Shown: positions 1 through 8,973 of the stretch, in pieces
How positions within the stretch are numbered: the stretch's first letter is position 1
Layout of the letters: each line of letters opens with the position of its first letter
Program-made: the position numbers and the translations under genes
Notes under the pieces: model-generated
Databases searched by the model: none
Told to the model about the DNA's origin: nothing
Seen by the model: only the letters and a program-made list of their open reading frames with translations
Source: RH-AL1 sp965249685
GTDB lineage: Bacteria > Pseudomonadota > Alphaproteobacteria > Rhizobiales > Beijerinckiaceae
Assembly: GCA_965249685.1 (NCBI GenBank)
Contig: CBDFMN010000003.1
Location: forward strand, 1,984,001 to 2,048,000
Direction: 5' to 3'
Length of the DNA stretch: 64,000 nucleotides

Positions 1-3000
1 GGGGGCGCGGATCGAAACGCGCGCTTCTGGCGGGGACACTGGCGATCGGCGCGTCGCCCCTTCACGGGGGCGCGGATCGAAACCTTGGTCGCGGGGTTGA
101 TGAGCGTCTTGGTGGCGGTCGCCCCTTCACGGGGGCGCGGATCGAAACATTTCGTGCTTTCGCACGCGATCTGGGCGATCCCGTCGCCCCTTCACGGGGG
201 CGCGGATCGAAACTTCTCCTACTTTCATCATCGGACCTCGGCAAAAGCGGTCGCCCCTTCACGGGGGCGCGGATCGAAACGTCCGAAACGTCTCCAAAAG
301 CCTCGCTGGCCGTGGTCGCCCCTTCACGGGGGCGCGGATCGAAACGCGATCCTGCCGCAGGGCGACGCGCGCTGACCGTGTCGCCCCTTCACGGGGGCGC
401 GGATCGAAACATCGATGACCATCGCTCGCAGAATGAGGCGCCTCGTCGCCCCTTCACGGGGGCGCGGATCGAAACCCAGGCCCCCAACGTCGTCCCTTCT
501 TCGACGGCAGTCGCCCCTTCACGGGGGCGCGGATCGAAACACGTGATCCAAGGCCCACTCGGAGGCCAACAAGGTGTCGCCCCTTCACGGGGGCGCGGAT
601 CGAAACACTTGGCACCACAAATGCCCCGAGGGCGTAAAGATGTCGCCCCTTCACGGGGGCGCGGATCGAAACTCATGCGAAACATCGCTAGAGGCTCGTC
701 GCGCCGTCGCCCCTTCACGGGGGCGCGGATCGAAACGTCCGGCACGAGGTTGAGTTGGCCCGGTGTCGGGTCGCCCCTTCACGGGGGCGCGGATCGAAAC
801 GATCAGTTTGGGGGCGCTCGGAACCTTAGACGGGGAGTCGCCCCTTCACGGGGGCGCGGATCGAAACTGATCCACAGCGACGCCACGATCGTCGGCGGCG
901 GTCGCCCCTTCACGGGGGCGCGGATCGAAACATCTGCGGCTTGTCAGTGACCGGCAGCGACAAAGAGTCGCCCCTTCACGGGGGCGCGGATCGAAACGCG
1001 CGCTTCTGGCGGGGACACTGGCGATCGGCGCGTCGCCCCTTCACGGGGGCGCGGATTGAAACGCCGATGACCATCGCTCGCGGAATGAGGCGCCTCGTCG
1101 CCCCTTCACGGGGGCGCGGATCGAAACGCGCTGCCCGCTAGAGCCGAGGCAATCGTGTCGCGTCGCCCCTTCACGGGGGCGCGGATCGAAACGGTCCTTA
1201 TCGAGGAGCTACGTTAATGCGCTATCGTCGCCCCTTCACGGGGGCGCGGATCGAAACCACCTCGACCTCGCAGTCCACCGCCACGGCGCTCAAGTCGCCC
1301 CTTCACGGGGGCGCGGATCGAAACGCGATCGGGCGTGACCTGACCGGCAACTTGCCCCCGTCGCCCCTTCACGGGGGCGCGGATCGAAACGCGTCGGCAC
1401 TGCTCGTTCACCCCGCCACCAAACGTCGCCCCTTCACGGGGGCGCGGATCGAAACACGACGGCTTCAAAATCCTTTTCCAACGTCGGCGCGTCGCCCCTT
1501 CACGGGGGCGCGGATCGAAACTGCGGCGTGCCGCCGGCGATGGCACCGGTGGTGCGTCGCCCCTTCACGGGGGCGCGGATCGAAACGTGTTCTCCCCAAG
1601 TCCCTTGGTCAACCCGTCCACCGTCGCCCCTTCACGGGGGCGCGGATCGAAACGCGGTCGGCGTCGCCCGCGCGGTCACGAGCGGCTTGTCGCCCCTTCA
1701 CGGGGGCGCGGATCGAAACGTCACGCAGACGCCGCTACCGGGTGCCGCCGACGTCGCCCCTTCACGGGGGCGCGGATCGAAACTCGTTTCATGCTACGTC
1801 CCGACAGTCATCAGAAGTCGCCCCTTCACGGGGGCGCGGATCGAAACGGTCCTTATCGAGGAGCTACGTTGATGCGCTATCAAGTCGCCCCTTCACGGGG
1901 GCGCGGATCGAAACTTGTCGCAGCCTGGTTCGTCGCGCAGGTCACCGAGTCGCCCCTTCACGGGGGCGCGGATCGAAACGCCAAGTGTAGACGCTCCGCG
2001 CAACGCCACGGTGTCGCCCCTTCACGGGGGCGCGGATCGAAACACGCAGCTAAAGTTTGGCACGGCTGTGCAGGGTCGTCGCCCCTTCACGGGGGCGCGG
2101 ATCGAAACTACTGCCGGGGATCGATTGGGCGGCTTTGATAAAGTCGCCCCTTCACGGGGGCGCGGATCGAAACCCGCGCCGGTCGGACCGGCCAGCGCCG
2201 TAAGCCCGTCGCCCCTTCACGGGGGCGCGGATCGAAACTCAAGACCGCTTTTGACGTCCGAGCCGGCCGATGTCGCCCCTTCACGGGGGCGCGGATCGAA
2301 ACGTGACGAGCGGCCTCAAAGCCCCGTCGCAGCCGTCGGTCGCCCCTTCACGGGGGCGCGGATCGAAACACCTATCTCAAATGCCTCTATCGCGAGTTTC
2401 AAGGTCGCCCCTTCACGGGGGCGCGGATCGAAACCTGACGGAGAAGCAGCGCCGCGACCTGGCCGAAGTCGCCCCTTCACGGGGGCGCGGATCGAAACTT
2501 CTTGGTTGCCGCCTACGGCTTGATAGGCTGGGGTCGCCCCTTCACGGGGGCGCGGATCGAAACGGCGAACGCGCGACAATGCCGGACGGGGCTCTCGCCC
2601 GTCGCCCCTTCACGGGGGCGCGGATCGAAACGCGTTCCAGATCGGGCAGGAATACCTATGGCTCGCGTCGCCCCTTCACGGGGGCGCGGATCGAAACCGC
2701 GAACTTGGCCGAAGTGCGGTAATTAAGCCCGGTCGCCCCTTCACGGGGGCGCGGATCGAAACAAACCCGATAGGAACTGCTCGCCGTTGAGCGCCGGTCG
2801 CCCCTTCACGGGGGCGCGGATCGAAACGGGTCGGCGGCGACGCTATCGTGGCGTTTCAGACCGTCGCCCCTTCACGGGGGCGCGGATCGAAACTTGCAAA
2901 GCGCGCTGGGAGAGACAAAAGCCGAAAAGTCGCCCCTTCACGGGGGCGCGGATCGAAACGTCATGCTACGGCCCTCCCTGTCAGGCCGACATCGTCGCCC

Positions 3001-4197
3001 CTTCACGGGGGCGCGGATCGAAACACGTCGCTGCCGACCGGCCCTTGGTACGTGTAATGTCGCCCCTTCACGGGGGCGCGGATCGAAACGCCGACGATAC
3101 CGTGTTCCATCGAACCAAATCCTGGTCGCCCCTTCACGGGGGCGCGGATCGAAACGCGGCCAGGAACAGCACGAACATGACGAGCGCCGTGTCGCCCCTT
3201 CACGGGGGCGCGGATCGAAACTGCCGGATGGCGGCGAGCTAGATAGGATTATGCCGTCGCCCCTTCACGGGGGCGCGGATCGAAACGCCCCATAGTTGGG
3301 GTCGGTGGCGTAGCGCTTGGCCGTCGCCCCTTCACGGGGGCGCGGATCGAAACGTCGTGTAGGCGAAAAAGGGATTGCCGACCGACGGTCGCCCCTTCAC
3401 GGGGGCGCGGATCGAAACAAGACGCTCGCGATATCGCCGCCCTGCGTCGCCGTCGCCCCTTCACGGGGGCGCGGATCGAAACGACTGGCAAAAAGCGCGT
3501 TGCCATGCGGGATATAGTCGCCCCTTCACGGGGGCGCGGATCGAAACTGCTCGCTGATGGTCGCCAAGCCGGTACGGCAAAGTCGCCCCTTCACGGGGGC
3601 GCGGATCGAAACCGGGTCTGGTTTGATGACCCATATTCCCGGTTGCGTCGCCCCTTCACGGGGGCGCGGATCGAAACGGACGGGTCCGGCCTTATTAGCA
3701 GTCCCAACCTGGTCGCCCCTTCACGGGGGCGCGGATCGAAACCCTTGCCGTCGCGGAGGCCCCGGTGACGGGGGCGTCGCCCCTTCACGGGGGCGCGGAT
3801 CGAAACTGGAGCCCGCTTATCTCGTCGACGAGAAACTGCGAGTCGCCCCTTCACGGGGGCGCGGATCGAAACGCCGTCAAATAATCAGGATGCTGCGCGA
3901 AGGCATGTCGCCCCTTCACGGGGGCGCGGATCGAAACCTTGCGTCGAGGGCGGCACGAAAGCCGTCGTCGGGTCGCCCCTTCACGGGGGCGCGGATCGAA
4001 ACAAGTCCAAGCGGGAGGCTGAGCAGGTAGAGCGTGAGGTCGCCCCTTCACGGGGGCGCGGATCGAAACCCGTCCGCGCGGCCCGTGGTCGACGGCGTGG
4101 GTCGCCCCTTCACGGGGGCGCGGATCGAAACACGGAGCGCTCCGGCGGCGGATCCTGCAACGTGGTGTCGCCCCTTCATGGAGGCACGCTTACGCAG
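1..4197 (+). CRISPR. Large type I-C-like CRISPR array, leader-distal end
   Basis: A 31-nt repeat begins GTCGCCCCTTCA and ends GGATCGAAAC. It starts at 53, 118, 183, 250 and so on to 4101, which gives 63 complete copies, plus an 18-nt partial copy at 1-18 and a degenerate terminal copy from 4167. The 64 spacers are 31-37 nt, mostly 34. The repeat has the short GC stem (CGCCCC/GGGGCG) and GAAAC end of type I-C repeats, so the expected crRNA handle lies at the right end and transcription is rightward. The degenerate repeat at 4167 marks the leader-distal end. The leader and cas genes are outside the window, so the subtype is inferred from the repeat only. One repeat (1032-1062) differs, with GGATTGAAAC at its end. 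Open frames through the array are repeat artefacts. Confidence 0.98.
4167..4197 (+). repeat. Degenerate terminal CRISPR repeat
   Basis: The first 12 bases match the consensus exactly and are followed by TGGAGGCACG instead of CGGGGGCGCG. The GATCGAAAC end is lost. Decay of the last repeat is usual for the leader-distal end of an array and agrees with rightward transcription. Its right part overlaps the sequence that reads as an integrase start on the minus strand, so it may be a hybrid junction and not simple decay. Confidence 0.85.
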
Positions 4198-4239
4198 CCA
4201 GTAAGTTCCAGTTTTCGGGTGCTTCCAGGGCGAGGCCAT
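4186..4239 (-). pseudogene. 5' remnant of a phage-type integrase gene
   Basis: Minus-strand ATG at 4239 opens a frame reading MASPWKHPKTGTYWLRKR. This resembles the conserved N-terminus of alphaproteobacterial tyrosine recombinases (a PKTGxYWxRxRVP-type motif). After these 18 residues the frame runs into the terminal CRISPR repeat and array, so the rest of the gene is missing. A short in-frame TTG extension starts at 4272. The fragment lies about 100 bp from the 3' end of tRNA-Leu, a usual place for an island integrase. The identification rests on a short motif recalled from the family, so it is a moderate call. Confidence 0.5.
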
Positions 4240-4338
4240 ATTCAGGGCCTTGTGCACCACTCTTGTGTACAAGCGCGGCCGCCCTTAGTCTCTGATCACG
4301 CTAATTCTCTCGTCGGAACAGCACCTTATGAAGATGCT

Positions 4339-4423
4339 TGGTGCCCAGGAGAGGACTCGAACCTCCACCTCTTGCAAGACTGGTACCTGAAACCAGCGCG
4401 TCTACCAATTCCGCCACCAGGGC
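4339..4423 (-). tRNA. tRNA-Leu (anticodon CAG)
   Basis: The minus strand reads GCCCTGGTGGCGGAATTGG at the 5' end. The anticodon loop TTCAGGT lies between CTGGT and ACCAG stems and gives anticodon CAG for CUG codons. There is a long variable arm, a TTCGAGT T-loop and an encoded CCA. These are class II tRNA-Leu features, with a length of 85 nt including CCA. Position 5 of the acceptor stem is T and faces T at position 68, an apparent U-U mismatch where I would expect A-U. The 3' end points toward the integrase remnant and the CRISPR array. Confidence 0.95.
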
Positions 4424-4432
4424 ATGCGCTCT

Positions 4433-4461
4433 CCTTAAGCGGCGGGAACCCTGCATGTCAA
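4433..4461 (-). promoter_or_regulatory. Likely sigma-70 promoter of tRNA-Leu
   Basis: On the minus strand TTGACA (4461-4456) is followed after 17 bases by TTAAGG (4438-4433), which ends 10 bases before the tRNA 5' end at 4423. Box identity, spacing and position fit a housekeeping promoter for the tRNA. This is seen by inspection only. Confidence 0.5.
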
Positions 4462-4538
4462 CGGGCGCGGCGGCTTGGCTCTGGACGCGCGCCCGGGGCC
4501 CTCCTATGACAGGGCATGCCGCGTGAGGCAGGCGAGGA

Positions 4539-5558
4539 ATGGCGGCTGGAATGGCGGAGCGGTTGGTGCAATCGGGCAAGCTCGTGACCGTGTTCGGCGG
4601 GTCGGGCTTCGTGGGGCGGTACGTGGTGCGGGCCCTGGCGCAGCATGGCTGGCGCGTGCGCGTCGCGTCGCGGCGGCCGGACCTTGCTTTTTTCCTGCAG
4701 CCCTCCGGCATGGTCGGGCAGATTGCGGCGGTGCAAGCCAATTTGCGCTATCCCGACTCGGTCGCCCGCGCGATCAGCGGCGCCGACGCCGTGGTCAACC
4801 TCGTCGGCCTGCTCGCGCCCGCGGGCGTGCAGAGCTTCGCCGCGATCCACGTGGATGGGGTCCGCACCGTGGTCGAAGCGGCCCGCGCGGCGGGCATCGT
4901 CCACTTCGTGCAGATGTCGGCCATCGGCGCCGACGCATCCTCGGGTGCGGCCTACGGGCGGACCAAGGCGGAGGGCGAGGCGATCGTCCGCGCCGCGATC
5001 CCCGAGGCGGTCATCGTGCGGCCCTCCGTCGTGTTCGGGCCGGAGGACAAGTTCTTCAACCGCTTCGCTGGCATGGCGCGGCTGCTGCCGGCTCTCCCGT
5101 TGATCGGCGGCGGCACGGGCAAGCTGCAGCCCGTGTTCGTCGGTGACGTCGCCGAGGTCGTCGCCCGCGCGCTCGACGGGACGGCCAAGGCGGGAACGAT
5201 CTACGAACTCGGCGGGCCGGAGGTGCGTACCTTCAAAGAGGTCCTCGCCTTCATCCTCAAGACCACCGGCCGCAAGCGCCGGCTCGTCACCCTGCCCTTC
5301 CCTGCGGCGCAGGCGATGGCTGGCGTGACGGAGCGGGTGAAGGCGCTCTCGCTCGGGCTGTTCCCGTCCATGCTCGAGATGACGCGCGACCAGGTCGAAC
5401 TGCTGAAGAGCGACAATGTCGTCTCGGCTGCTGCCATCGCCGAGGGCCGCACGCTGCGCGGCCTCGGCATCACGCCGGAATCCTTCGAGGCCGTGGTGCC
5501 GGGCTACCTCTACCGCTTCCGCAAGACGGGTCAGTACGCCGGTCAGCGATTGGCCTGA
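4539..5558 (+). CDS. Complex I NDUFA9-like NAD(P)-binding protein
   Basis: The 339-residue protein belongs to the atypical short-chain dehydrogenase group related to the NDUFA9 accessory subunit of respiratory complex I. A Rossmann nucleotide-binding loop GGSGFVG lies at residues 20-26, and a YGRTK motif with Tyr139 and Lys143 stands where extended SDRs carry their catalytic pair. In alphaproteobacteria the family is annotated as complex I NDUFA9 subunit family protein, but whether it joins complex I here is unknown. ATG 4539 is taken as start; Met5 (4551) is an alternative. It is convergent with the EI24 gene and the two 3' ends overlap by 16 bp. No other respiratory genes are nearby. Confidence 0.9.
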   Translation: MAAGMAERLVQSGKLVTVFGGSGFVGRYVVRALAQHGWRVRVASRRPDLAFFLQPSGMVGQIAAVQANLRYPDSVARAISGADAVVNLVGLLAPAGVQSFAAIHVDGVRTVVEAARAAGIVHFVQMSAIGADASSGAAYGRTKAEGEAIVRAAIPEAVIVRPSVVFGPEDKFFNRFAGMARLLPALPLIGGGTGKLQPVFVGDVAEVVARALDGTAKAGTIYELGGPEVRTFKEVLAFILKTTGRKRRLVTLPFPAAQAMAGVTERVKALSLGLFPSMLEMTRDQVELLKSDNVVSAAAIAEGRTLRGLGITPESFEAVVPGYLYRFRKTGQYAGQRLA

Positions 5559-6229
5559 GGCGCGCGCAGCCCGCGCCCGGCGATCGGCTGCGCCACGCGC
5601 ACGAGGAAGGCGGAGGCGAACAGCGGCGTCAGGAGGTTGAGGAACGGGACGGCGAGCAGGGCGGCGACGACGCAGCCCGCCAACAGGATGCGGAGCCCGT
5701 GGCGCTCCCGCAACCGCCGGACCTCGGCCAGAGGGTGGTAGCGCAGGGCGGCAAGCTCGAAATAGCCGCGGCCCAGAAGATAGGCATTGGCGCCGAAGAA
5801 GGCGACGGCGTTGAGGCCGGGCACCAGCAGAAACAGCAGCGCGACGGCGTTGACGAGAAGGCTCAGCGCGGCAAACTTGCAGCCGATCCAGACCGCCGGC
5901 CCGAAGGCCATGGCGCGACCTCGTCCTTCCGGCCCGGCGACCGCCGCTTCCGCGTGGTCGGCCAGCTCGTCGAAGAAGAAGCCGGCGACGAGGAACGACA
6001 CCGGCGCGACGAGGAAGGCCCCCGCGACCAGCAGCCCAAAGCCGGCGACGAGGTGCACGGCCGTGCCGAGCCAGGCATAGGGCAGCTGGACCGTGGCCAC
6101 GACGAGCTTCTCGACGCCGCCCCACAGCAGCGCCAGCAACAGCAGGGTCAGCCCGAGCGACTTCCAGAACACGACGCGGAAGGGCCGCGTGAAAATCTGC
6201 TCGGCGGCGGCGAGCGCGGCGTCGATCAT
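5543..6229 (-). CDS. EI24/CysZ-like integral membrane protein
   Basis: This 228-residue, very hydrophobic protein has several predicted membrane spans, for example around residues 24-40, 58-85, 115-145 and 190-215. It has the layout of the EI24/CysZ family: an N-terminal FTRPFRVVFWKSLG segment, a FFFDELADHAE motif before the charged middle loop, and a GRGYFELAALRY segment near the C-terminal third. In enterobacteria CysZ mediates sulfate uptake, and related proteins are often labelled sulfate transporter family. No sulfur-assimilation genes adjoin it here, so the substrate is not established. It stands alone on the minus strand, convergent with the NDUFA9-like gene. Confidence 0.8.
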   Translation of the reverse strand: MIDAALAAAEQIFTRPFRVVFWKSLGLTLLLLALLWGGVEKLVVATVQLPYAWLGTAVHLVAGFGLLVAGAFLVAPVSFLVAGFFFDELADHAEAAVAGPEGRGRAMAFGPAVWIGCKFAALSLLVNAVALLFLLVPGLNAVAFFGANAYLLGRGYFELAALRYHPLAEVRRLRERHGLRILLAGCVVAALLAVPFLNLLTPLFASAFLVRVAQPIAGRGLRAPQANR

Positions 6230-6468
6230 GCTGGAGCTCTCCTCTTCTGTCGCGTGGTCCGAGGCACGACGCCTGGCCGGGATCGTCCGGCGCCCGCTTG
6301 GGACGCCCGCCGCATCGAGAGACTCGTGGGCGCGGTGCTCATCGTTGCGTCACCTGTTCGGACGGGCCGGAGGCGGCTCTCGTCGAGGCAAGTTGAAGGG
6401 CACGGCTATTTCCGCTACGCCAAAGCGCATTGACCAGCAACCGGCGACCAAGCCGGCGTGGGGACCCG

Positions 6469-7464
6469 ATGCTCGACCAACCGCCCGCCCGCCCAAGGAC
6501 CCGCCACGACTGGAGCGTCGACGAAATCGTCGCGGTGCACGACCAGCCGCTCCTCGAGCTGATCGCCGAGGCGGCCGCGGTGCACCGCATCCACCATAGC
6601 CCCAGCGACGTGCAACGCGCGAGCCTCCTGTCCATCAAGACCGGCGGCTGCCCCGAGGATTGTGCCTATTGTCCGCAATCGGCGCACCACAGGGAGGTCA
6701 AGCTCGACCGCGTCGACTTGATGGCGACCGACGATGTGTTGGCCCTCGCGCGGCGGGCGAAAGCGGCGGGTGCCGATCGCTTCTGCATGGGCGCCGCCTG
6801 GCGGCAGGTGCGCGATGGGGCCGACTTCGACGCGGTGCTCGCCATGGTCGGCGGCGTGCGTGCGCTCGGGATGGAAGCCTGCGTGACATTAGGCATGCTG
6901 ACGCCAGCCCAAGCCGACCGGCTGAAGGCGGCGGGCCTGACGGCGTACAACCACAACCTCGACACCGGGCCGGACTTCTACGCCGATATCATCTCGACCC
7001 GCACCTATGCCGACCGGCTGCGTACCTTGCAGGCGGTGCGCGACGCCGGCCTGCAGATGTGCGCCGGCGGCATCATCGGCATGGGCGAGGGCGTGCGCGA
7101 CCGCGCCGCCATGCTCGGCGTGCTGGCCGGCTTCGACCCACACCCCGAAAGCGTACCGATAAACGCGCTTGTTCCCGTCGCCGGCACGCCGCTCGCGGAC
7201 CGGCCGAAGCTCGACCCGCTCGACCTCGTGCGGATGATCGCCACCGCGCGGATCGTCATGCCCGGCGCGCGGGTGCGGCTCTCGGCCGGTCGCTCCAGCC
7301 TATCGCGCGAGGCGCAGGTGCTGTGCATGGCCGCCGGCGCCAACTCGATCTTTTATGGCGAGACCCTGCTGACGACGCCGAACGCCGAGACGAGCGAGGA
7401 CGATGCGCTGTTTTCGGCGCTTGCGGGGCGTGGACCGGCCGAGCGGCGGCCGGCGCTCGCTTGA
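6469..7464 (+). CDS. bioB: Biotin synthase
   Basis: This radical SAM enzyme inserts sulfur into dethiobiotin to make biotin, in the cytoplasm. The CxxxCxxC motif that holds the 4Fe-4S cluster is at Cys61, Cys65 and Cys68 (GGCPEDCAYCPQS), followed by the family segments FCMGAAWR, YNHNLDTG and AGGIIGMGE, and by RLSAGR near the C-terminus. The length of 331 residues is normal. ATG 6469 is preferred over the upstream TTG 6430 because GGGGA sits just ahead of it and the extra residues are not family-like. The next gene starts inside its stop codon. No other biotin genes are present in the window. Confidence 0.96.
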   Translation: MLDQPPARPRTRHDWSVDEIVAVHDQPLLELIAEAAAVHRIHHSPSDVQRASLLSIKTGGCPEDCAYCPQSAHHREVKLDRVDLMATDDVLALARRAKAAGADRFCMGAAWRQVRDGADFDAVLAMVGGVRALGMEACVTLGMLTPAQADRLKAAGLTAYNHNLDTGPDFYADIISTRTYADRLRTLQAVRDAGLQMCAGGIIGMGEGVRDRAAMLGVLAGFDPHPESVPINALVPVAGTPLADRPKLDPLDLVRMIATARIVMPGARVRLSAGRSSLSREAQVLCMAAGANSIFYGETLLTTPNAETSEDDALFSALAGRGPAERRPALA

Positions 7465-8288
7465 TCCCAGCCCTGTCACCCCGCAACAGAGACCGGGTGC
7501 GAAGCGCCGCCGCGGCAGGGCGACGGACGACGCTGAGCCTGACGGCGGCGGCGGTGCTCGTGTGCGTCGTCGGCCTCGCCGTGGCGCAGGGCGCGGATCG
7601 CGGGCTGCTCTGGCGAGTGGTCCAAACCTGCGTCGTCAACGCGCGGATCACCGGCGGCTCGTTCCCCTGCCTCGACGTCAACATCAGCAGGGGGGTCGAG
7701 GCTGGCTTTGCCGTCGTCCGCGCGCCCCTCGAGGCGACACATATCGTCGTCGTCCCGACCGCTCGCGTCGAAGGCGTGGAGGCGAGCCAGCTTCTCGAAC
7801 CGAGCGCGGAAAACTATTTCGCGGACGCCTGGGCCGCCCGCCACTACGTGACCGAGCGCATCTCGCGGCCGCTCGCGCGGGAGGATATCGGCATGGCCCT
7901 GAACTCTCTGCCCGGGCGAAGCCAGGACCAGCTCCACATCCACGTCAACTGCCTGCAGGCAGGGGTGCGGGACGCGCTGAAACGCAGCGCATCGGACATT
8001 CACGCCAACACTTGGTCGCGCCTGCCGTTCACCTTTCACAACGATCGCTACTGGGTGATGCGGCTGAAAAGTGCCGATCTCAAGGGCATCAACGTCTTCC
8101 GCCTGGTGATGGACGGGCTGCGCATTCCCGAGGCGGACCGCCCGAAGGTCACGATCGTGCTGGCCGGCGCGGCCGACCGAGGCGAGGAGGGGTTCTACCT
8201 CCTCTCGCTCGTCGCAGCGCGCGCCCGGCGCGACCAGGGACACGGCGAGTTCCTACTCGATCACACCTGCGCCGCCGCTGGCGGCTAA
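7461..8288 (+). CDS. cdh: CDP-diacylglycerol diphosphatase
   Basis: This is a likely CDP-diacylglycerol pyrophosphatase, which cleaves CDP-diacylglycerol to phosphatidate and CMP at the membrane. A single N-terminal hydrophobic segment (about residues 25-45) is followed by a periplasm-type domain with the HIT-like motif HIHVNCL at residues 159-165, which is the family signature, and by WSRLPFTFHNDRYWVM downstream. The TTG at 7461 overlaps the bioB stop (TTGA), which suggests translational coupling; GTG 7497 is an alternative start. At about 275 residues it matches the family. Pairing with bioB has no obvious metabolic logic. Confidence 0.85.
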   Translation: MIPALSPRNRDRVRSAAAAGRRTTLSLTAAAVLVCVVGLAVAQGADRGLLWRVVQTCVVNARITGGSFPCLDVNISRGVEAGFAVVRAPLEATHIVVVPTARVEGVEASQLLEPSAENYFADAWAARHYVTERISRPLAREDIGMALNSLPGRSQDQLHIHVNCLQAGVRDALKRSASDIHANTWSRLPFTFHNDRYWVMRLKSADLKGINVFRLVMDGLRIPEADRPKVTIVLAGAADRGEEGFYLLSLVAARARRDQGHGEFLLDHTCAAAGG

Positions 8289-8388
8289 CCCCGACGCGAT
8301 CTGGGCACGCGCTGCCTGCGCGCCCTAGACAGGCCCTCACCAGCGGGGTTCAAGCGGCGGACCCGCGTCCGAGACCGTCGCCATTGGC

Positions 8389-8811
8389 CTAGCGCTCTTC
8401 GTCGGTCTCGATGTCGCCGTCGATCAGGTCGGCGACGTCGTCGTCGCCGTCCTCTTCTTCCTCCAGGAACGTGTCCTCGGAGGCGTCGTCCTCGACCTCG
8501 TCGGCATCGTCGTCGACGACGGCGGCCACCACCTTGTCCTCGTCGACGTCAGCCTCCTCCAGCGGCACGAGTTCCACGCCCGTGTCGGCTTCCGCCTCGT
8601 CGTCCTGGACAACGGGTGCAGCGCGGGCGGCAGCCCGCGTCGAGAGCGGCGTGACCTGATAGACCGTTCCGCATTTGGGGCAGACGATCGGGTCCTTGTT
8701 CAGGTCGAAAAATTTGGCGCTGCAGTTCTGACACTGACGCTTGCCGCCAAGATCGGGTTTCGGCACGGAGACAACCTTCTGGGGGGCCGGACGCACCCTG
8801 CGGGGCGCCAT
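8389..8811 (-). CDS. TIGR02300 / FYDLN acidic zinc-ribbon protein
   Basis: The protein is about 140 residues. It has a zinc-ribbon-like N-terminal part (CQNC and CPKCG around the signature FFDLNKDPIVCP) and a long, strongly acidic C-terminal half made largely of Asp and Glu. This is the alphaproteobacterial FYDLN-acid family of unknown function, here with FFDLN in place of FYDLN. The gene is divergent from aroA, which is the usual neighbourhood in Rhizobiales. ATG 8811 is chosen; an upstream ATG at 8874 would add 21 residues without family similarity. The basic stretch MAPRRVRPAPQK before the core is longer than I would expect. Confidence 0.9.
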   Translation of the reverse strand: MAPRRVRPAPQKVVSVPKPDLGGKRQCQNCSAKFFDLNKDPIVCPKCGTVYQVTPLSTRAAARAAPVVQDDEAEADTGVELVPLEEADVDEDKVVAAVVDDDADEVEDDASEDTFLEEEEDGDDDVADLIDGDIETDEER

Positions 8812-8973
8812 GCGTGAATGGTGTGGCGGGTCGGTAGTGGGGGCAGGCCCCTCTGTCAAATGGAAGTTGGGCAAGCTCTGGATTTAGCGAGGGTTCCGCT
8901 TGGGCGGATGACAGCGCCGCGGCGCCCATGCTAGGGCGGCGAACGGCCTGTCCTCCAGAGCGCTGGGATCCCG

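Noticed and set aside
2828..3124. Possible similarity between spacers at 2828 and 3090
   Set aside because: Only short words are shared and the alignment is not full length, unlike the three accepted pairs.
62..4051. Long open frames on both strands with repeated RGRGSKR, SPLHGGADRN or SIRAPVKGR motifs
   Set aside because: They are translations of the CRISPR repeat in different frames; motif spacing follows the repeat-spacer period of about 65 bp.
4301..4741. Minus-strand frame across the tRNA with a VAELVDALVSGTSL motif
   Set aside because: This peptide is the well-known translation of a tRNA-Leu gene, not a protein.
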